DNA from: Roseateles puraquae
Lineage (GTDB): Bacteria > Pseudomonadota > Gammaproteobacteria > Burkholderiales > Burkholderiaceae_C
DNA length: 64,000 nucleotides
NCBI RefSeq assembly: GCF_002205845.1
Contig: NZ_NISI01000001.1
Coordinates: 62,001 to 126,000 of the forward strand
Direction: 5' to 3'
Shown: piece by piece, positions 24,938 to 33,262 of the stretch
Position numbering within the stretch: the first letter of the stretch is position 1
Layout: every line of letters begins with the position of its first letter
Position numbers and translations under genes: made by a program
The notes under the pieces: generated by a model
Told to the model about the DNA's origin: nothing
Seen by the model: the letters and a program-made list of their open reading frames with translations, nothing else
Databases searched by the model: none

Positions 24938-24952
24938 GCCTAGGTCCTAGGC
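24938..24952. repeat. 15-bp palindrome at the end of the gp16-like gene
   Basis: GCCTAGGTCCTAGGC is a perfect inverted repeat with one central base. It includes the stop codon of the gp16-like gene and is flanked by six T on the plus strand. The T run is on the wrong side for a terminator of the minus-strand gene. It could be a binding or recombination site; nothing more can be said. Confidence 0.35.
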
Positions 24953-25225
24953 GGATTCGAAATCGTCGACCGGCACTGATTTCATGCCCAGCGCGACGGC
25001 AATCTGAAAACTGCTTCCTCGGACAGCCTTGCGGGTCCCGGCGAGCACCTGGTAGACCAAAGCTGGGCTGAACCGCCGCTCAAGTGCCCACTCAGTGATC
25101 GTGATGCCGCGGTCGGCGAACCACTGCGCGGCTTCTTCCTTCGTCTTCAGCTTGACGGCCCTGCCTCGTCCGGTAGAAGCGGGGCCGTCAAGCTGACTTT
25201 CCTCAGCGGGCGCAATAGGCTGCAT
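24947..25225 (-). CDS. BcepMu gp16-family phage DNA-binding protein
   Basis: The 92-residue product starts at ATG 25225. A GTG start at 25234 is possible. The core KTKEEAAQWFADRGITITEW, then RRFSPALVYQVLAGTRKAVR and a final helix, is the pattern of the BcepMu gp16 family. These are small helix-turn-helix proteins found in the early region of Mu-like phages of Burkholderia and relatives. It is divergent from an XRE repressor, as in a phage immunity region, but no other phage genes are near, so this looks like a remnant or a domesticated switch. Confidence 0.75.
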   Translation of the reverse strand: MQPIAPAEESQLDGPASTGRGRAVKLKTKEEAAQWFADRGITITEWALERRFSPALVYQVLAGTRKAVRGSSFQIAVALGMKSVPVDDFESA

Positions 25226-25248
25226 GTGTTCCACTTGCTGCGAAGCAT

Positions 25249-25288
25249 TTCAAACTAAATAAATACTTTTGTACTTGTTTTGTTTGAA
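25249..25288. promoter_or_regulatory. Divergent promoter region with inverted TTCAAAC/GTTTGAA
   Basis: Between the gp16-like and XRE genes lies an AT-rich stretch with TTCAAAC at 25249-25255 and its inverted copy GTTTGAA at 25282-25288. On the minus strand the second copy gives a -35 of TTCAAA, followed after 17 bases by TATTTA, a plausible promoter for the gp16-like gene. The repeats are likely operators for the XRE repressor, as in phage lysogeny switches. Confidence 0.5.
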
Positions 25289-25332
25289 GCGCGAGTCTGC
25301 GCGCGGCGCGCCGGGTGTGTCAATCGCTGAAA

Positions 25333-25788
25333 ATGGCCGGAAGACCTAGAAAAAACCCTGAGTTCCCTCTCCCTCCACCCGAAACCGCGGGCGAGCGGTT
25401 GGCTGCCGAACGTCGCCGCCTGGGACTTACGCAGGAGGAACTGGCAGGCATCTTGGACGTTGCTCACTCGGCTGTCCAAAAATGGGAGCAGGGCCGCAAC
25501 TCCATTAAGACGCCTGTTCTTCATGCGATGCGCGAGGCGAAGATCGACGTCAATTTCGTCGTCTATGGGAAGGATCGCGAAGCACTTGAACCCCTCGATG
25601 CAGCCCTCTGGGAACGGGTAAAAGCTTGGGATGCCACCAATCCCAACGACGTCGACGGCAAGCCGCTGAATGAATACGCCCGATACCAGCGCATCACGCT
25701 CTTCTATCGATGGCTCAGGGACGGTCCGCGCAACGAGGCAGAAGTCGAAGAACGGTTGAGCCAGCTGTCGGGACGGAAGGCTGCATGA
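25333..25788 (+). CDS. XRE-family transcriptional regulator
   Basis: The 151-residue product starts MAGRPRKNPEFPLPP, with a basic arm. A GTG start 18 bases earlier is possible. The helix-turn-helix is ERLAAERRRLGLTQEELAGI through HSAVQKWEQGRNSI, a typical Cro/CI-type fold. The C-terminal half (about 90 residues) is charged and unknown. It overlaps the following gene by four bases (ATGA) and is divergent from the gp16-like gene. It probably represses both directions through the intergenic inverted repeats. Confidence 0.82.
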   Translation: MAGRPRKNPEFPLPPPETAGERLAAERRRLGLTQEELAGILDVAHSAVQKWEQGRNSIKTPVLHAMREAKIDVNFVVYGKDREALEPLDAALWERVKAWDATNPNDVDGKPLNEYARYQRITLFYRWLRDGPRNEAEVEERLSQLSGRKAA

Positions 25789-26501
25789 GCAGGCCGCGGC
25801 TGACTGCCGAGAGCATCACCCAGCGATCTCTGGAGCTGGCGATGGTGTTTTCGCAAAGGACGGTTGGCGGTGCCGACGTTCAGTGGCAGCAGATCGCCCA
25901 GGCAATCAACTGGCACCGCCTTTCATGCCGATCTCTTCGGATAGCCCTGCGCTGGTACCAGGCGCTGCTCAGCCGCCGGTTGACCAAGTGCTTTGCGCTA
26001 ATTGCGGAGCAGAGGGCCATGCTGGAACTGGCTGCGGACGATAGTTCTAGCGACGAGGCACTCCTAGATGCACTGATCGCGCTTTCCAGGTCTCAGGTCC
26101 ATTACGAGCTGGGGCCGAGCGCGACTCCGAAGCAACTTTTGGGTCTCGAGGTCTGCGAGATCCCTGAAGTCCGAGCCCGATACGCCCACCTGGTGCGAAA
26201 CGGCGAGATTTCGAGCACCGCTGAAGGCCTGACGCTGACAAGAGCGAAGCGCCGAAGAATCGCCGGCTATTCACTCTTCGCCATGTTCGTGGCCTGGCTG
26301 GCATTCGTATTCGTGTGGATGGCCATCGATGGCAAGCTGAACATGACCCAGTTGATCGGCTATTTGGTCGGAAGCGTCGTAATGTCCGCTGTCTTGACTC
26401 GCGGCTTGTTTACCGAACTGACCTCCGATGAGCGCACCGTCCGAGACTTGAATCAGCGTCTGCGGCCGCGGCCGGTCGACGGAAAACCAACGGTCAAGTG
26501 A
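25785..26501 (+). CDS. Hypothetical two-TM membrane protein
   Basis: The 238-residue product is translationally coupled to the XRE regulator (ATGA). The N-terminal 150 residues are soluble and helical (SITQRSLELAMVFSQRTVGG). Two membrane helices follow near the C-terminus (GYSLFAMFVAWLAFVFVWMA and LIGYLVGSVVMSAVLT), with a short cytosolic tail. I do not recognise the family. The pairing of a small regulator with a membrane protein is common in islands and prophage remnants. Confidence 0.65.
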   Translation: MSRPRLTAESITQRSLELAMVFSQRTVGGADVQWQQIAQAINWHRLSCRSLRIALRWYQALLSRRLTKCFALIAEQRAMLELAADDSSSDEALLDALIALSRSQVHYELGPSATPKQLLGLEVCEIPEVRARYAHLVRNGEISSTAEGLTLTRAKRRRIAGYSLFAMFVAWLAFVFVWMAIDGKLNMTQLIGYLVGSVVMSAVLTRGLFTELTSDERTVRDLNQRLRPRPVDGKPTVK

Positions 26502-26512
26502 TCGAACATCCT

Positions 26513-26592
26513 CTGGCTGTATTACCCAACGATGGTGACCAACTGGCTGCATTACCCAACGATCGCCTACAGTGGCTAGGTCGCCCAACGTT
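26513..26592. repeat. Tandem direct repeats of about 30 bp
   Basis: CTGGCTGTATTACCCAACGA (from 26513) and CTGGCTGCATTACCCAACGA (from 26543) differ at one base over 21 and are 30 bp apart. A diverged third copy, GTGGCTAGGTCGCCCAACGT, starts at 26572. They begin 12 bases after the stop of the two-TM protein gene. The spacing and the short core (CCCAACGWT) are reminiscent of iterons or multiple protein-binding sites. Confidence 0.6.
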
Positions 26593-26614
26593 GGCGTCCA
26601 CTTTCCGAGAGGTA

Positions 26615-26684
26615 AACGCTGGGCGTTCGAATCTGGAAGTCGTTCAAGATCAAGAACTTACTTGCAAACGCCCTGCCCAGCGTT
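26615..26684. repeat. Inverted repeat AACGCTGGGC / GCCCAGCGTT
   Basis: AACGCTGGGC at 26615-26624 has an exact inverted copy at 26675-26684, with 50 bases between the arms. The distance is too long for a simple terminator. It may be a recombination or attachment remnant at the island edge. I see no direct-repeat partner elsewhere in the window. Confidence 0.4.
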
Positions 26685-26897
26685 CACGTCGTACGGCCAG
26701 CCACCAGACCAAGAAGCTGCCGGCTAGCCCTACGCCCACCCACGCAGCGTGGCTGGCGTCGGCGAGCGTGAAGAAGCACGAGACCAACGCCGCTGGGCGC
26801 CAGGAGACTCAGGCGAAACGAAGACGGTCGTGGCGGCGCAGGATCTGCGCGCCATCGTCCGTGCCAGGCGAATCGAACCAGCGCCTGAGTGATGCGC

Positions 26898-27326
26898 TCA
26901 GGGTCCGAGGCCGATCTTGCTGGCCAAGACGACAGCGCCTGCGCGGTTGTTGACGCCGAGCTTGCGGTAGATCGATTTGATGTGGTCGTTCACCGTCACA
27001 CTCTGGATGCGCAGCATGCCGGCGACTTCTGAGGATGTGCAGCCGCGGCTCAGCAGGGTCAGCACCTCGGCTTCACGTTTGCTCAGGGGCCGTTGAGCGC
27101 CCGTCTTGGGGGCTACGGTGGTGGCGTGCTGCTGCCGCTGGCGGGCCAGTTCGTCCAGCATCAGCAGGCGGTCGGCTTCGCGCTCGGCCGACTGGCTCAT
27201 GAAGTTCTCGACGGACAGGCCGTTCATGGATGCCGCCCGTTTGAGCTTCAGGAAGAGCGGCGCGGTGACGACGAGTTCGAGCGAGGGGTCATAGCCGTAG
27301 CCAGGCAACTTGAACAGATCATTCAT
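26898..27326 (-). CDS. LuxR-type regulator with DUF1778-like N-terminus
   Basis: This 142-residue protein has a C-terminal LuxR/GerE helix-turn-helix: LSKREAEVLTLLSRGCTSSE, then TVNDHIKSIYRKLGVNNR. The N-terminal half (FLKLKRAASMNGLSVENFMS, then AEREADRLL) resembles the ribbon-helix-helix antitoxin family DUF1778/TacA rather than a receiver or PAS domain. No phospho-acceptor or ligand domain is present. It lies 250 bases from, and divergent to, the alcohol dehydrogenase operon, which it may control. Confidence 0.75.
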   Translation of the reverse strand: MNDLFKLPGYGYDPSLELVVTAPLFLKLKRAASMNGLSVENFMSQSAEREADRLLMLDELARQRQQHATTVAPKTGAQRPLSKREAEVLTLLSRGCTSSEVAGMLRIQSVTVNDHIKSIYRKLGVNNRAGAVVLASKIGLGP

Positions 27327-27496
27327 GCGGAGTCTGCGTTTTCGTTGATCGGGGACTTAAGCCCCAGGGAGAAGCCCCGGGGCTGGGCGCAACAGTAGGT
27401 GCGAGCCCCAGCGCCAGCCGAAGTTCGCGACGAACGACCCTCTGCCAGGAATGAAACGGATGCCATGAGCACCGTGTGTCGGCACCTCTCCCCTGT

Positions 27497-27545
27497 TTGA
27501 TCGGCCTCAAAGCGCTCCGGGACGCGAATTCCTACGCTGTCGGCA
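27497..27545 (+). promoter_or_regulatory. FNR/ANR-type box and promoter of the dehydrogenase operon
   Basis: TTGATCGGCCTCAA (27497-27510) matches the FNR consensus TTGATNNNNATCAA at nine of ten positions. A -10-like TACGCT lies at 27533-27538, which places the start of transcription near 27545. The box centre is then 41.5 bases upstream, the canonical class II activator position. It suggests induction at low oxygen. Confidence 0.6.
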
Positions 27546-27576
27546 TGGCATCTGTGCCATGTCCCCAGGAGTCGCC

Positions 27577-28599
27577 ATGCCAAGCATGAAAGCCGCCGTC
27601 GTCCGCGCCTACGGTGCGCCGCTGAGCCTTGAGGAGGTGCCGGTCCCCGAGGTGGTGCCCGGCCAGATCCTTGTGAAGGTGGCGGCCTGCGGCGTCTGCC
27701 ACACCGACCTGCATGCCGCCGATGGCGACTGGCCGGTCAAGCCGCCGCTGCCCTTCATCCCCGGGCATGAGGGCGTCGGTACCGTGGCTGCGGTGGGCGC
27801 TGGCGTGAAGGGCATTCGCGAGGGCGATCGCGTAGGTGTGCCCTGGTTGCACACCGCCTGCGGCCACTGCGAGCACTGCCTGACCGGCTGGGAAACCCTG
27901 TGCGATGAGCAGCAGATGACGGGCTACACCGTCAATGGCGGCTTCGCCGACTACGTGCTGGCCGACCCGGCCTATGTCGGTCACCTGCCCCCTGCCCTGT
28001 CATTTGAGTCGTTGGCGCCCATCCTTTGCGCGGGCGTCACGGTCTACAAAGGGCTGAAGGTGCTGGATGCCCGACCGGGCCATTGGGTGGCCATCGTCGG
28101 CGTCGGCGGCCTGGGGCACCTGGCTGTGCAGTACGCCCGGGCCATGGGCCTGCGCGTGGTGGCCGTGGACATCGACAGCGCCCGCCTGAAGATGGCCCGC
28201 GACCTGGGCGCCGAGTTGTGCATCAACTCCGCCGAAGAGAACCCGGTCGAGGTGCTGCACCGGGACCTCGGCGGCGTGCAGGGCGCGCTGGTCACCGCGG
28301 TATCGCGCGAATCCTTTGCGCAGTCGCTGGGGATGCTGCGCAAGCGGGGCACGATGTCGATGGTCGGCCTGCCGCCCGGGGACTTCGCTTTGCCGATCTT
28401 CGACGTGGTGCTCAACGCCAAGACGGTGCGCGGCTCCATCGTCGGTTCGCGCCAGGACCTGAACGAGGCTTTGCAGTTCGCCGCCGACGGCGCCGTGCAT
28501 GCGTGCACCACGCCGTACCGCCTGGATGACATCAACCGCATCTTCGACAGCCTTCGCAACGGTCGCATTGACGGCCGCGCCGTGCTGACCTTTGACTGA
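27577..28599 (+). CDS. Zinc-dependent alcohol dehydrogenase (AdhP type)
   Basis: The 340-residue product starts MPSMKAAVVRAYG, with AGGAG five bases before the ATG. The catalytic zinc ligands are in GVCHTD, GHEG and ILCAGVT. The structural zinc Cys are in CGHCEHC and WETLC. The NAD-binding Rossmann motif is VGVGGLGHLAVQYA. It belongs to the medium-chain dehydrogenase family that oxidises ethanol or reduces acetaldehyde in the cytosol. It is the first gene of an operon with a universal stress protein and has an FNR-like box upstream, so a fermentative or low-oxygen role is likely. Confidence 0.93.
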   Translation: MPSMKAAVVRAYGAPLSLEEVPVPEVVPGQILVKVAACGVCHTDLHAADGDWPVKPPLPFIPGHEGVGTVAAVGAGVKGIREGDRVGVPWLHTACGHCEHCLTGWETLCDEQQMTGYTVNGGFADYVLADPAYVGHLPPALSFESLAPILCAGVTVYKGLKVLDARPGHWVAIVGVGGLGHLAVQYARAMGLRVVAVDIDSARLKMARDLGAELCINSAEENPVEVLHRDLGGVQGALVTAVSRESFAQSLGMLRKRGTMSMVGLPPGDFALPIFDVVLNAKTVRGSIVGSRQDLNEALQFAADGAVHACTTPYRLDDINRIFDSLRNGRIDGRAVLTFD

Positions 28600-28610
28600 G
28601 ACCCGACACC

Positions 28611-29444
28611 ATGAACTATCGCAGCCTGCTCGTTCACCTCGACGCCACGCCCGCCAATGCGGCACGCACCCAGATCGCCATCGCGCTGGCACGCAGCTGG
28701 GGGGCGCACGTCACCGGGCTCGCGCCGGTCACTGCTGCGGAGTTGCAGCAGTTCCAGAGCGCAGCGGCCCTGGACGGGCACATCGCCGGCACCACGGCTG
28801 CGCTGCTGGGCCGCGCAGAAGACCTGGCGCAGGAGTTCGTGTTGCGCTGTGACGCGGCCGGCCTGCCGTCATTCGACGCCGTGGCGGATCGTGCACCCAC
28901 GGCCGACTCGCTCGCCCAGCAAGCCCAGGGCGCGGACCTGCTGCTGATGGGACAGCCCGATCCGTCACTGCCTCACTACAAGCAGGCGCTATCGGCGCTG
29001 GAGGGGCTGCTCCTGAGCTGCGCCCGCCCGGTGCTGCTGATTCCTTACACGCACCTGGATCCGGTGCGCCTGCGTCGCGTGCTCGTGGCCTGGGATGGCA
29101 GCCGCGAATCTCTGCGAGCGACGACCGATGCGCTGCCCGTGCTCAAGGCCGCCGAGAACGTCACCTTGGTGCATTGGCGTACGGACGCCCAGGACAGCAG
29201 TGCCCTGCCTCATCTCACCCGGGTGCGCGACTGGTTGGCGCGGCACGGCGTGCCTGCCGAGTTGCGCCATGACGTGACGACGCTGTCCGTGGGCGACGCG
29301 CTGCTGAATGCGGCCTCGGACCACGGCGCCGACCTCGTCGTCATGGGCGCGTACGGCCATGCGCGCTGGGCTGAGCGTCTGTTCGGCGGTGTGTCACGCA
29401 CCCTGCTCACGTCGATGACGGTGCCGGTGTTGATGTCCCATTGA
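28611..29444 (+). CDS. Tandem-domain universal stress protein
   Basis: This 277-residue cytosolic protein has two UspA domains. The first (about residues 1-140) is degenerate. The second keeps the ATP-binding pattern GAYGHARWAERLFGGVSRTL. Proteins of this size in Proteobacteria (UspE-like) are often induced by stress or hypoxia. It starts 11 bases after the dehydrogenase gene and is probably co-transcribed from the same FNR-type promoter. Confidence 0.9.
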   Translation: MNYRSLLVHLDATPANAARTQIAIALARSWGAHVTGLAPVTAAELQQFQSAAALDGHIAGTTAALLGRAEDLAQEFVLRCDAAGLPSFDAVADRAPTADSLAQQAQGADLLLMGQPDPSLPHYKQALSALEGLLLSCARPVLLIPYTHLDPVRLRRVLVAWDGSRESLRATTDALPVLKAAENVTLVHWRTDAQDSSALPHLTRVRDWLARHGVPAELRHDVTTLSVGDALLNAASDHGADLVVMGAYGHARWAERLFGGVSRTLLTSMTVPVLMSH

Positions 29445-29475
29445 CGGGGTCTTTGCCGCGCGGATGTCGCGCCGC

Positions 29476-29524
29476 TTGACCCGCATCAACGGCCATTGCA
29501 GCCTGACCCGTTAGGGTGGGCGCA
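29476..29524 (+). promoter_or_regulatory. Second FNR/ANR-type box, upstream of the HtrA-like gene
   Basis: TTGACCCGCATCAA (29476-29489) matches TTGATNNNNATCAA at nine of ten positions. A -10-like TAGGGT lies at 29512-29517. If the centre sits at -41.5, transcription starts at about 29524, which is the A of the first ATG of the protease gene. The transcript would then be leaderless or use a start further in. Confidence 0.55.
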
Positions 29525-30546
29525 TGCCCATGCGCCCTGCTTCCCTGACCCGTCGAGCCCTGGCTCGCTGCGCTCCCCCTGCCCTGGCTGCCCTCCTCGG
29601 TGCGCTGCTGTGCCTGACGAGCCCGGCCTTCGCGACACCGCCCTCCTCCGCTCGGCCCGTGCCCACCAGCCTGGCCGATGCCTTCCAGCGCGGCGTGGGC
29701 TGGAGCGTGGGCGTCTATATGTTCGCGCCGGGTGAGGACGAGCCTCGCGTCGGCGCGGGGTTCTTCATCGACGACCAGGGGCGCATCGCCACCGCAGCCC
29801 ATTTGCTGGGCGACGTCGAGCAGATCCTCGTCGCGCTGCCCGACAAGCGCCTGGTGCAGGCCGAGGTGCTGGGGCGTGACGACACGACCGACATTGCCCT
29901 GCTGCGCGTGGAGGGTGCGCCCAAGGTGCGACCGGTGTTCGCGCCGGGAGCGCGGTTGCGTGTGGGCGACTGGGTCATGGCGGTTGGCGAGCCCTTCGGG
30001 CTGGAGCATTCCGCCTCAGCCGGCATCGTCAGCGGCAAGGATCGGCACTTCGGCGACGACGGCGAACTCGTGTTCATCCAAAGCGACGTGGCCCTCAACC
30101 CTGGGAACTCCGGCGGACCTTTGCTCGACGCCAACGGAGCCATCGTCGGCATGAATGCCCGCACCATCGTCGGCCCTGCGGGCAGCCCGGGCGCCAGTCT
30201 GGCGGTGCCCATCGACATCGTGCTGCAAATCGTCGGCGAGTTCCGCACGCCCGGTGCCTCGGCAGCCCGGCCCCGCCTGGGCGCGCAGTTTGACGACGTG
30301 CCACCGCTGGCCGCCTGGGCGGCTGGCCGGCATGAGGCCACGGGTGCGCTCATCCTCGCCGTGCCCCAGGGCAGCCTCGCCGAACAACTGCAGCTTCGCG
30401 TGGGTGATGTCATCGTTGAGATGAACGGCCACCGCGTCAACGGCAGTGCCGACCTCGTCACCGCCCTGCTCGCCTGGCGCAAGTTCAACGGCACGCGCAT
30501 CAGCGTGCTGCGCGGGGGCAAGTCCGTCCTGCTCACCGCCGATTGA
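29524..30546 (+). CDS. HtrA/DegP-like periplasmic serine protease, single PDZ
   Basis: This 340-residue protein has a signal peptide ending near AFA. The trypsin-like domain keeps the triad: His in RIATAAHLLGD, Asp in DDTTDIALLRV and Ser in NPGNSGGPLLD. One C-terminal PDZ domain (GALILAVPQGSLAEQLQLRV) follows, whereas DegP has two, so it is closer to DegS in layout though soluble. It degrades or checks misfolded periplasmic proteins. An FNR-like box just upstream places it with the neighbouring stress genes. Confidence 0.92.
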   Translation: MPMRPASLTRRALARCAPPALAALLGALLCLTSPAFATPPSSARPVPTSLADAFQRGVGWSVGVYMFAPGEDEPRVGAGFFIDDQGRIATAAHLLGDVEQILVALPDKRLVQAEVLGRDDTTDIALLRVEGAPKVRPVFAPGARLRVGDWVMAVGEPFGLEHSASAGIVSGKDRHFGDDGELVFIQSDVALNPGNSGGPLLDANGAIVGMNARTIVGPAGSPGASLAVPIDIVLQIVGEFRTPGASAARPRLGAQFDDVPPLAAWAAGRHEATGALILAVPQGSLAEQLQLRVGDVIVEMNGHRVNGSADLVTALLAWRKFNGTRISVLRGGKSVLLTAD

Positions 30547-30592
30547 CCTTGCGCAAGCCCCGCGCCCGGGCCGGCCGCCAACATCGCGAGCC

Positions 30593-33262
30593 ATGACACA
30601 GCGCCATCTCGACCGCCTGCTTCGCCCCAGCGCCGTTGCCGTCTTCGGCGCGTCTGACAAACCGGAGCGTGTGGGGACCACCGTGTGGCGCAATCTGAAG
30701 GCAGGCGGCTTCGCCGGGCCGTTGGCGCCCGTCAACCCACGGCTGAACACGCTGGACGGTGAGCGTTGTTACCCGCGCGTGTCGGCCCTGCCCTTCACGC
30801 CGGATCTCGCCGTGCTGTGCACGCCGCCAGCCACTGTGGCCGGGCTGGTCGCGGAGCTGGGCGCGGCCGGCACCCGGGCCGCCATCGTGATCACGGCCGG
30901 TCTCACGCCAGCCCAGAAGCAGTCCGCCCTGGACGCGGCCCGGCCCCACGGCCTGCGGCTGTTGGGCCCGAACTGCATCGGCCTGCTCAGCCCCCACCTC
31001 GGGCTGAATGCGAGCTTCACCCAGGCCAACGCGCGGCCCGGTTCGCTGGCGCTGGTCTCGCAATCCGGCGCGCTGCTGACGGCCTTGCTGGACTGGGCGA
31101 ACGGCCAGGGCATTGGCTTCTCGCACCTCGTGTCGCTCGGTGAACACCTGGACGTGGACTTCGGCGACCTGCTCGACCACCTGGCGCTGGACCCTCACAC
31201 CCGCGCCATCCTGCTCTACATCGAATCGATTTCGTCGCCGCGCAAGTTCATGTCGGCAGCCCGAGCGGCGGCGCGGGTCAAGCCGGTCATCGTCGTGAAG
31301 GCCGGCCGCGCGGCTGCGGGCCAGAGGGCGGCCGCATCGCACACCGGCGCCCTGGCGGGTGAAGACATCGTCATCGACGCCGCCATCCGCCGCGCGGGCA
31401 TGCTGCGAGTGGACACCCTGAAGGAGCTGTTCATCGCAGCGCAGACGCTGGCGCGCTTTCGCGACCCCACGAGCCCCGCGCTGACCGTCATGACCAACGG
31501 CGGCGGCGCGGGCGTGCTGGTGGCTGACGCCGCCTCATCGCTCGGCGTGCCCTTGGCCGAGCCCGGCCCGGTGTTGATGCAGCGTCTGAAGGCGGTGCTG
31601 CCGGCGAACTGGTCGCGTGGCAACCCGATCGACATCATTGGCGACGCCCCGCCGCAGCGCTATGTGGACACCCTTCAGGCGCTGTTCGACGCGCCGGAAG
31701 CCGGCGCCATTCTGTTCGCACAGGCGCCAACGGCCATCGCGTCGAGCACAGCCATCGCGCAGGCCTGCGCGCCGCTGATTGCCGCGCACCCGGGGCGAGT
31801 GCTGAGCTGCTGGCTGGGTGGCGAGACCGCAGCACCGGCGCGTCAGGCTTTCGAGCAGGCGGGCATTGCGGGCTACGACACGCCGGAAGAAGCCGTGCGC
31901 GCCTTCTCGCTGATGCAGACCTACCGGCGCAACCAGGTTGCCCTGCGGGAAACGCCCGCGGCCAGCACCATCGCGGCGCCCGACCGTGCCGCCGCACGCC
32001 GTCTGGTCGACGCCGCGCTGGCCGATGGGCGTGAATGGCTGAACGAGGTCGAGGCCAAGGCCTTGCTGTCCGCCTACGGGATCGCGGTCGTGCCGGGTGC
32101 CCAGGTGCCTGCCACCCCGGACGCCGCGGCACAGGCGGCCAGCGGCATGAGGGGTGCGCTGGTGCTCAAGATCCTGTCGCCAGATCTGTTGCACAAATCC
32201 GATGTCGGCGGTGTGCGACTCGGGCTGGTGGGGCCCGAGGCCGTGAGGCAGGCCGCGCAGCAGATGCTCGACAGCCTGGCGCACAGCCACCCGCAGGCGC
32301 GCCTGCAGGGCTTCAGCGTGCAGGCGCTGGTGCAGCGCCCGCTGGCCCAGGAGCTCATCGTTGGCGCGCATGTCGACCCCATTTTTGGCCCGGTGCTGCT
32401 GTTCGGGCATGGCGGGGTGGCGGTGGAGGTACTCGCAGACCGGGCGGTGGCCCTGCCGCCCCTGAACCGGGCGCTGGCGCGCGATTTGATCGATCGCACC
32501 CGCGTACGACGGCTGCTCGCCGGCTTTCGTGGCCGTCCGCCCGCCGATCTGGACGCCATCGCTGATGTGCTGATCGCGGTCGCCCGCATGCTGGCCGACC
32601 TTCCCGAGCTGGCCGAGCTCGACATCAACCCCCTGTGGGCGGATGCGCAAGGTGCCCTCGCGCTGGACGGCCGCATCCGGCTCTCGCCCGCCAAGCCGGC
32701 CGGGGTGGCGCATTTCGCCATCCGGCCCTATCCCGATGAATGGGAGAGCCGCCTGGCCTGGCAGGGTCAACCCCTGCTGCTGCGCCCGATCCGCCCCGAG
32801 GACGAAGCGGCGCACCAGGCCTTCCTGGATGCCGTCACCCCGGACGACCTGCGCTTGCGCTTCTTCCAGGCGCCGCACCGGCTGTCGCATGACGAACTCG
32901 CACGCCTCACGCAGATCGACTACGAGCGCGAGATGGCCTTCATCGCGGTGGATGCCGCGCAGCAGACCCTGGGTGTCGCCCGCCTCGTGCGCGACCCTGA
33001 CAACACGGAGGCTGAGTTCGCCGTGCTGGTGCGCAGCGACCTTCAGGGGCGCGGCCTGGGGCGGCTGCTGATGCAGCGGCTGCTGGACTATGCCGCGGCC
33101 CGGGGCACCCAACGCATCGTGGGAGACGTGCTGCGCGAGAACCACGGCATGCTGGGTCTCGTGAAGGCCTTGGGCTTCGAGGTGCGGGCCGATGCGCACG
33201 ACCCGGCGCATGTCGTGCGTGTGACCCGGACCGTGAGGCCGACGCTCAGTCCGCTCGACTGA
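30593..33262 (+). CDS. ADP-forming acyl-CoA synthetase fused to a GNAT acetyltransferase
   Basis: The 889-residue product starts [20 protein letters not shown]. The domains in order are a CoA-binding Rossmann domain, a succinyl-CoA-synthetase-like flavodoxin domain, and the phospho-His region [11 protein letters not shown]. An ATP-grasp domain (about 490-710) and a C-terminal GNAT domain with the acetyl-CoA loop QGRGLGRLL follow. This is the Pat/PatZ (YfiQ) architecture. PatZ-type proteins acetylate acetyl-CoA synthetase and other enzymes, while the intact His in the synthetase half leaves open real acetate-CoA ligase activity. It ends convergent with, and overlapping by 17 bases, the ABC ATPase gene. 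Confidence 0.92.
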   Translation: MTQRHLDRLLRPSAVAVFGASDKPERVGTTVWRNLKAGGFAGPLAPVNPRLNTLDGERCYPRVSALPFTPDLAVLCTPPATVAGLVAELGAAGTRAAIVITAGLTPAQKQSALDAARPHGLRLLGPNCIGLLSPHLGLNASFTQANARPGSLALVSQSGALLTALLDWANGQGIGFSHLVSLGEHLDVDFGDLLDHLALDPHTRAILLYIESISSPRKFMSAARAAARVKPVIVVKAGRAAAGQRAAASHTGALAGEDIVIDAAIRRAGMLRVDTLKELFIAAQTLARFRDPTSPALTVMTNGGGAGVLVADAASSLGVPLAEPGPVLMQRLKAVLPANWSRGNPIDIIGDAPPQRYVDTLQALFDAPEAGAILFAQAPTAIASSTAIAQACAPLIAAHPGRVLSCWLGGETAAPARQAFEQAGIAGYDTPEEAVRAFSLMQTYRRNQVALRETPAASTIAAPDRAAARRLVDAALADGREWLNEVEAKALLSAYGIAVVPGAQVPATPDAAAQAASGMRGALVLKILSPDLLHKSDVGGVRLGLVGPEAVRQAAQQMLDSLAHSHPQARLQGFSVQALVQRPLAQELIVGAHVDPIFGPVLLFGHGGVAVEVLADRAVALPPLNRALARDLIDRTRVRRLLAGFRGRPPADLDAIADVLIAVARMLADLPELAELDINPLWADAQGALALDGRIRLSPAKPAGVAHFAIRPYPDEWESRLAWQGQPLLLRPIRPEDEAAHQAFLDAVTPDDLRLRFFQAPHRLSHDELARLTQIDYEREMAFIAVDAAQQTLGVARLVRDPDNTEAEFAVLVRSDLQGRGLGRLLMQRLLDYAAARGTQRIVGDVLRENHGMLGLVKALGFEVRADAHDPAHVVRVTRTVRPTLSPLD

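Larger units (their letters stand above)
26502..26897. other. 396-base non-coding stretch with repeats
   Basis: No convincing gene is seen. The only long frame here is Arg/Ser-rich and matches nothing. The stretch begins with three imperfect tandem repeats and then holds a widely spaced inverted repeat, both listed separately. It lies between island genes and the LuxR-type regulator and may mark the right end of the accessory region. Confidence 0.5.

Noticed and set aside
26513-26600. An integron attC-like site, because ACCCAAC and GCCCAAC fit the RYYYAAC core
   Set aside because: The matching GTTRRRY partner and the imperfect hairpin of attC are missing, and there is no integrase gene nearby.
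27346-27361. A third FNR-type box (TTGATCGGGGACTTAA) near the LuxR-type gene
   Set aside because: The second half-site does not match ATCAA, unlike the two accepted boxes.
31535-33211. A minus-strand open frame antisense to the acyl-CoA synthetase/GNAT gene
   Set aside because: It has no domain, no ribosome binding site, and complete overlap with a well-defined multidomain protein.
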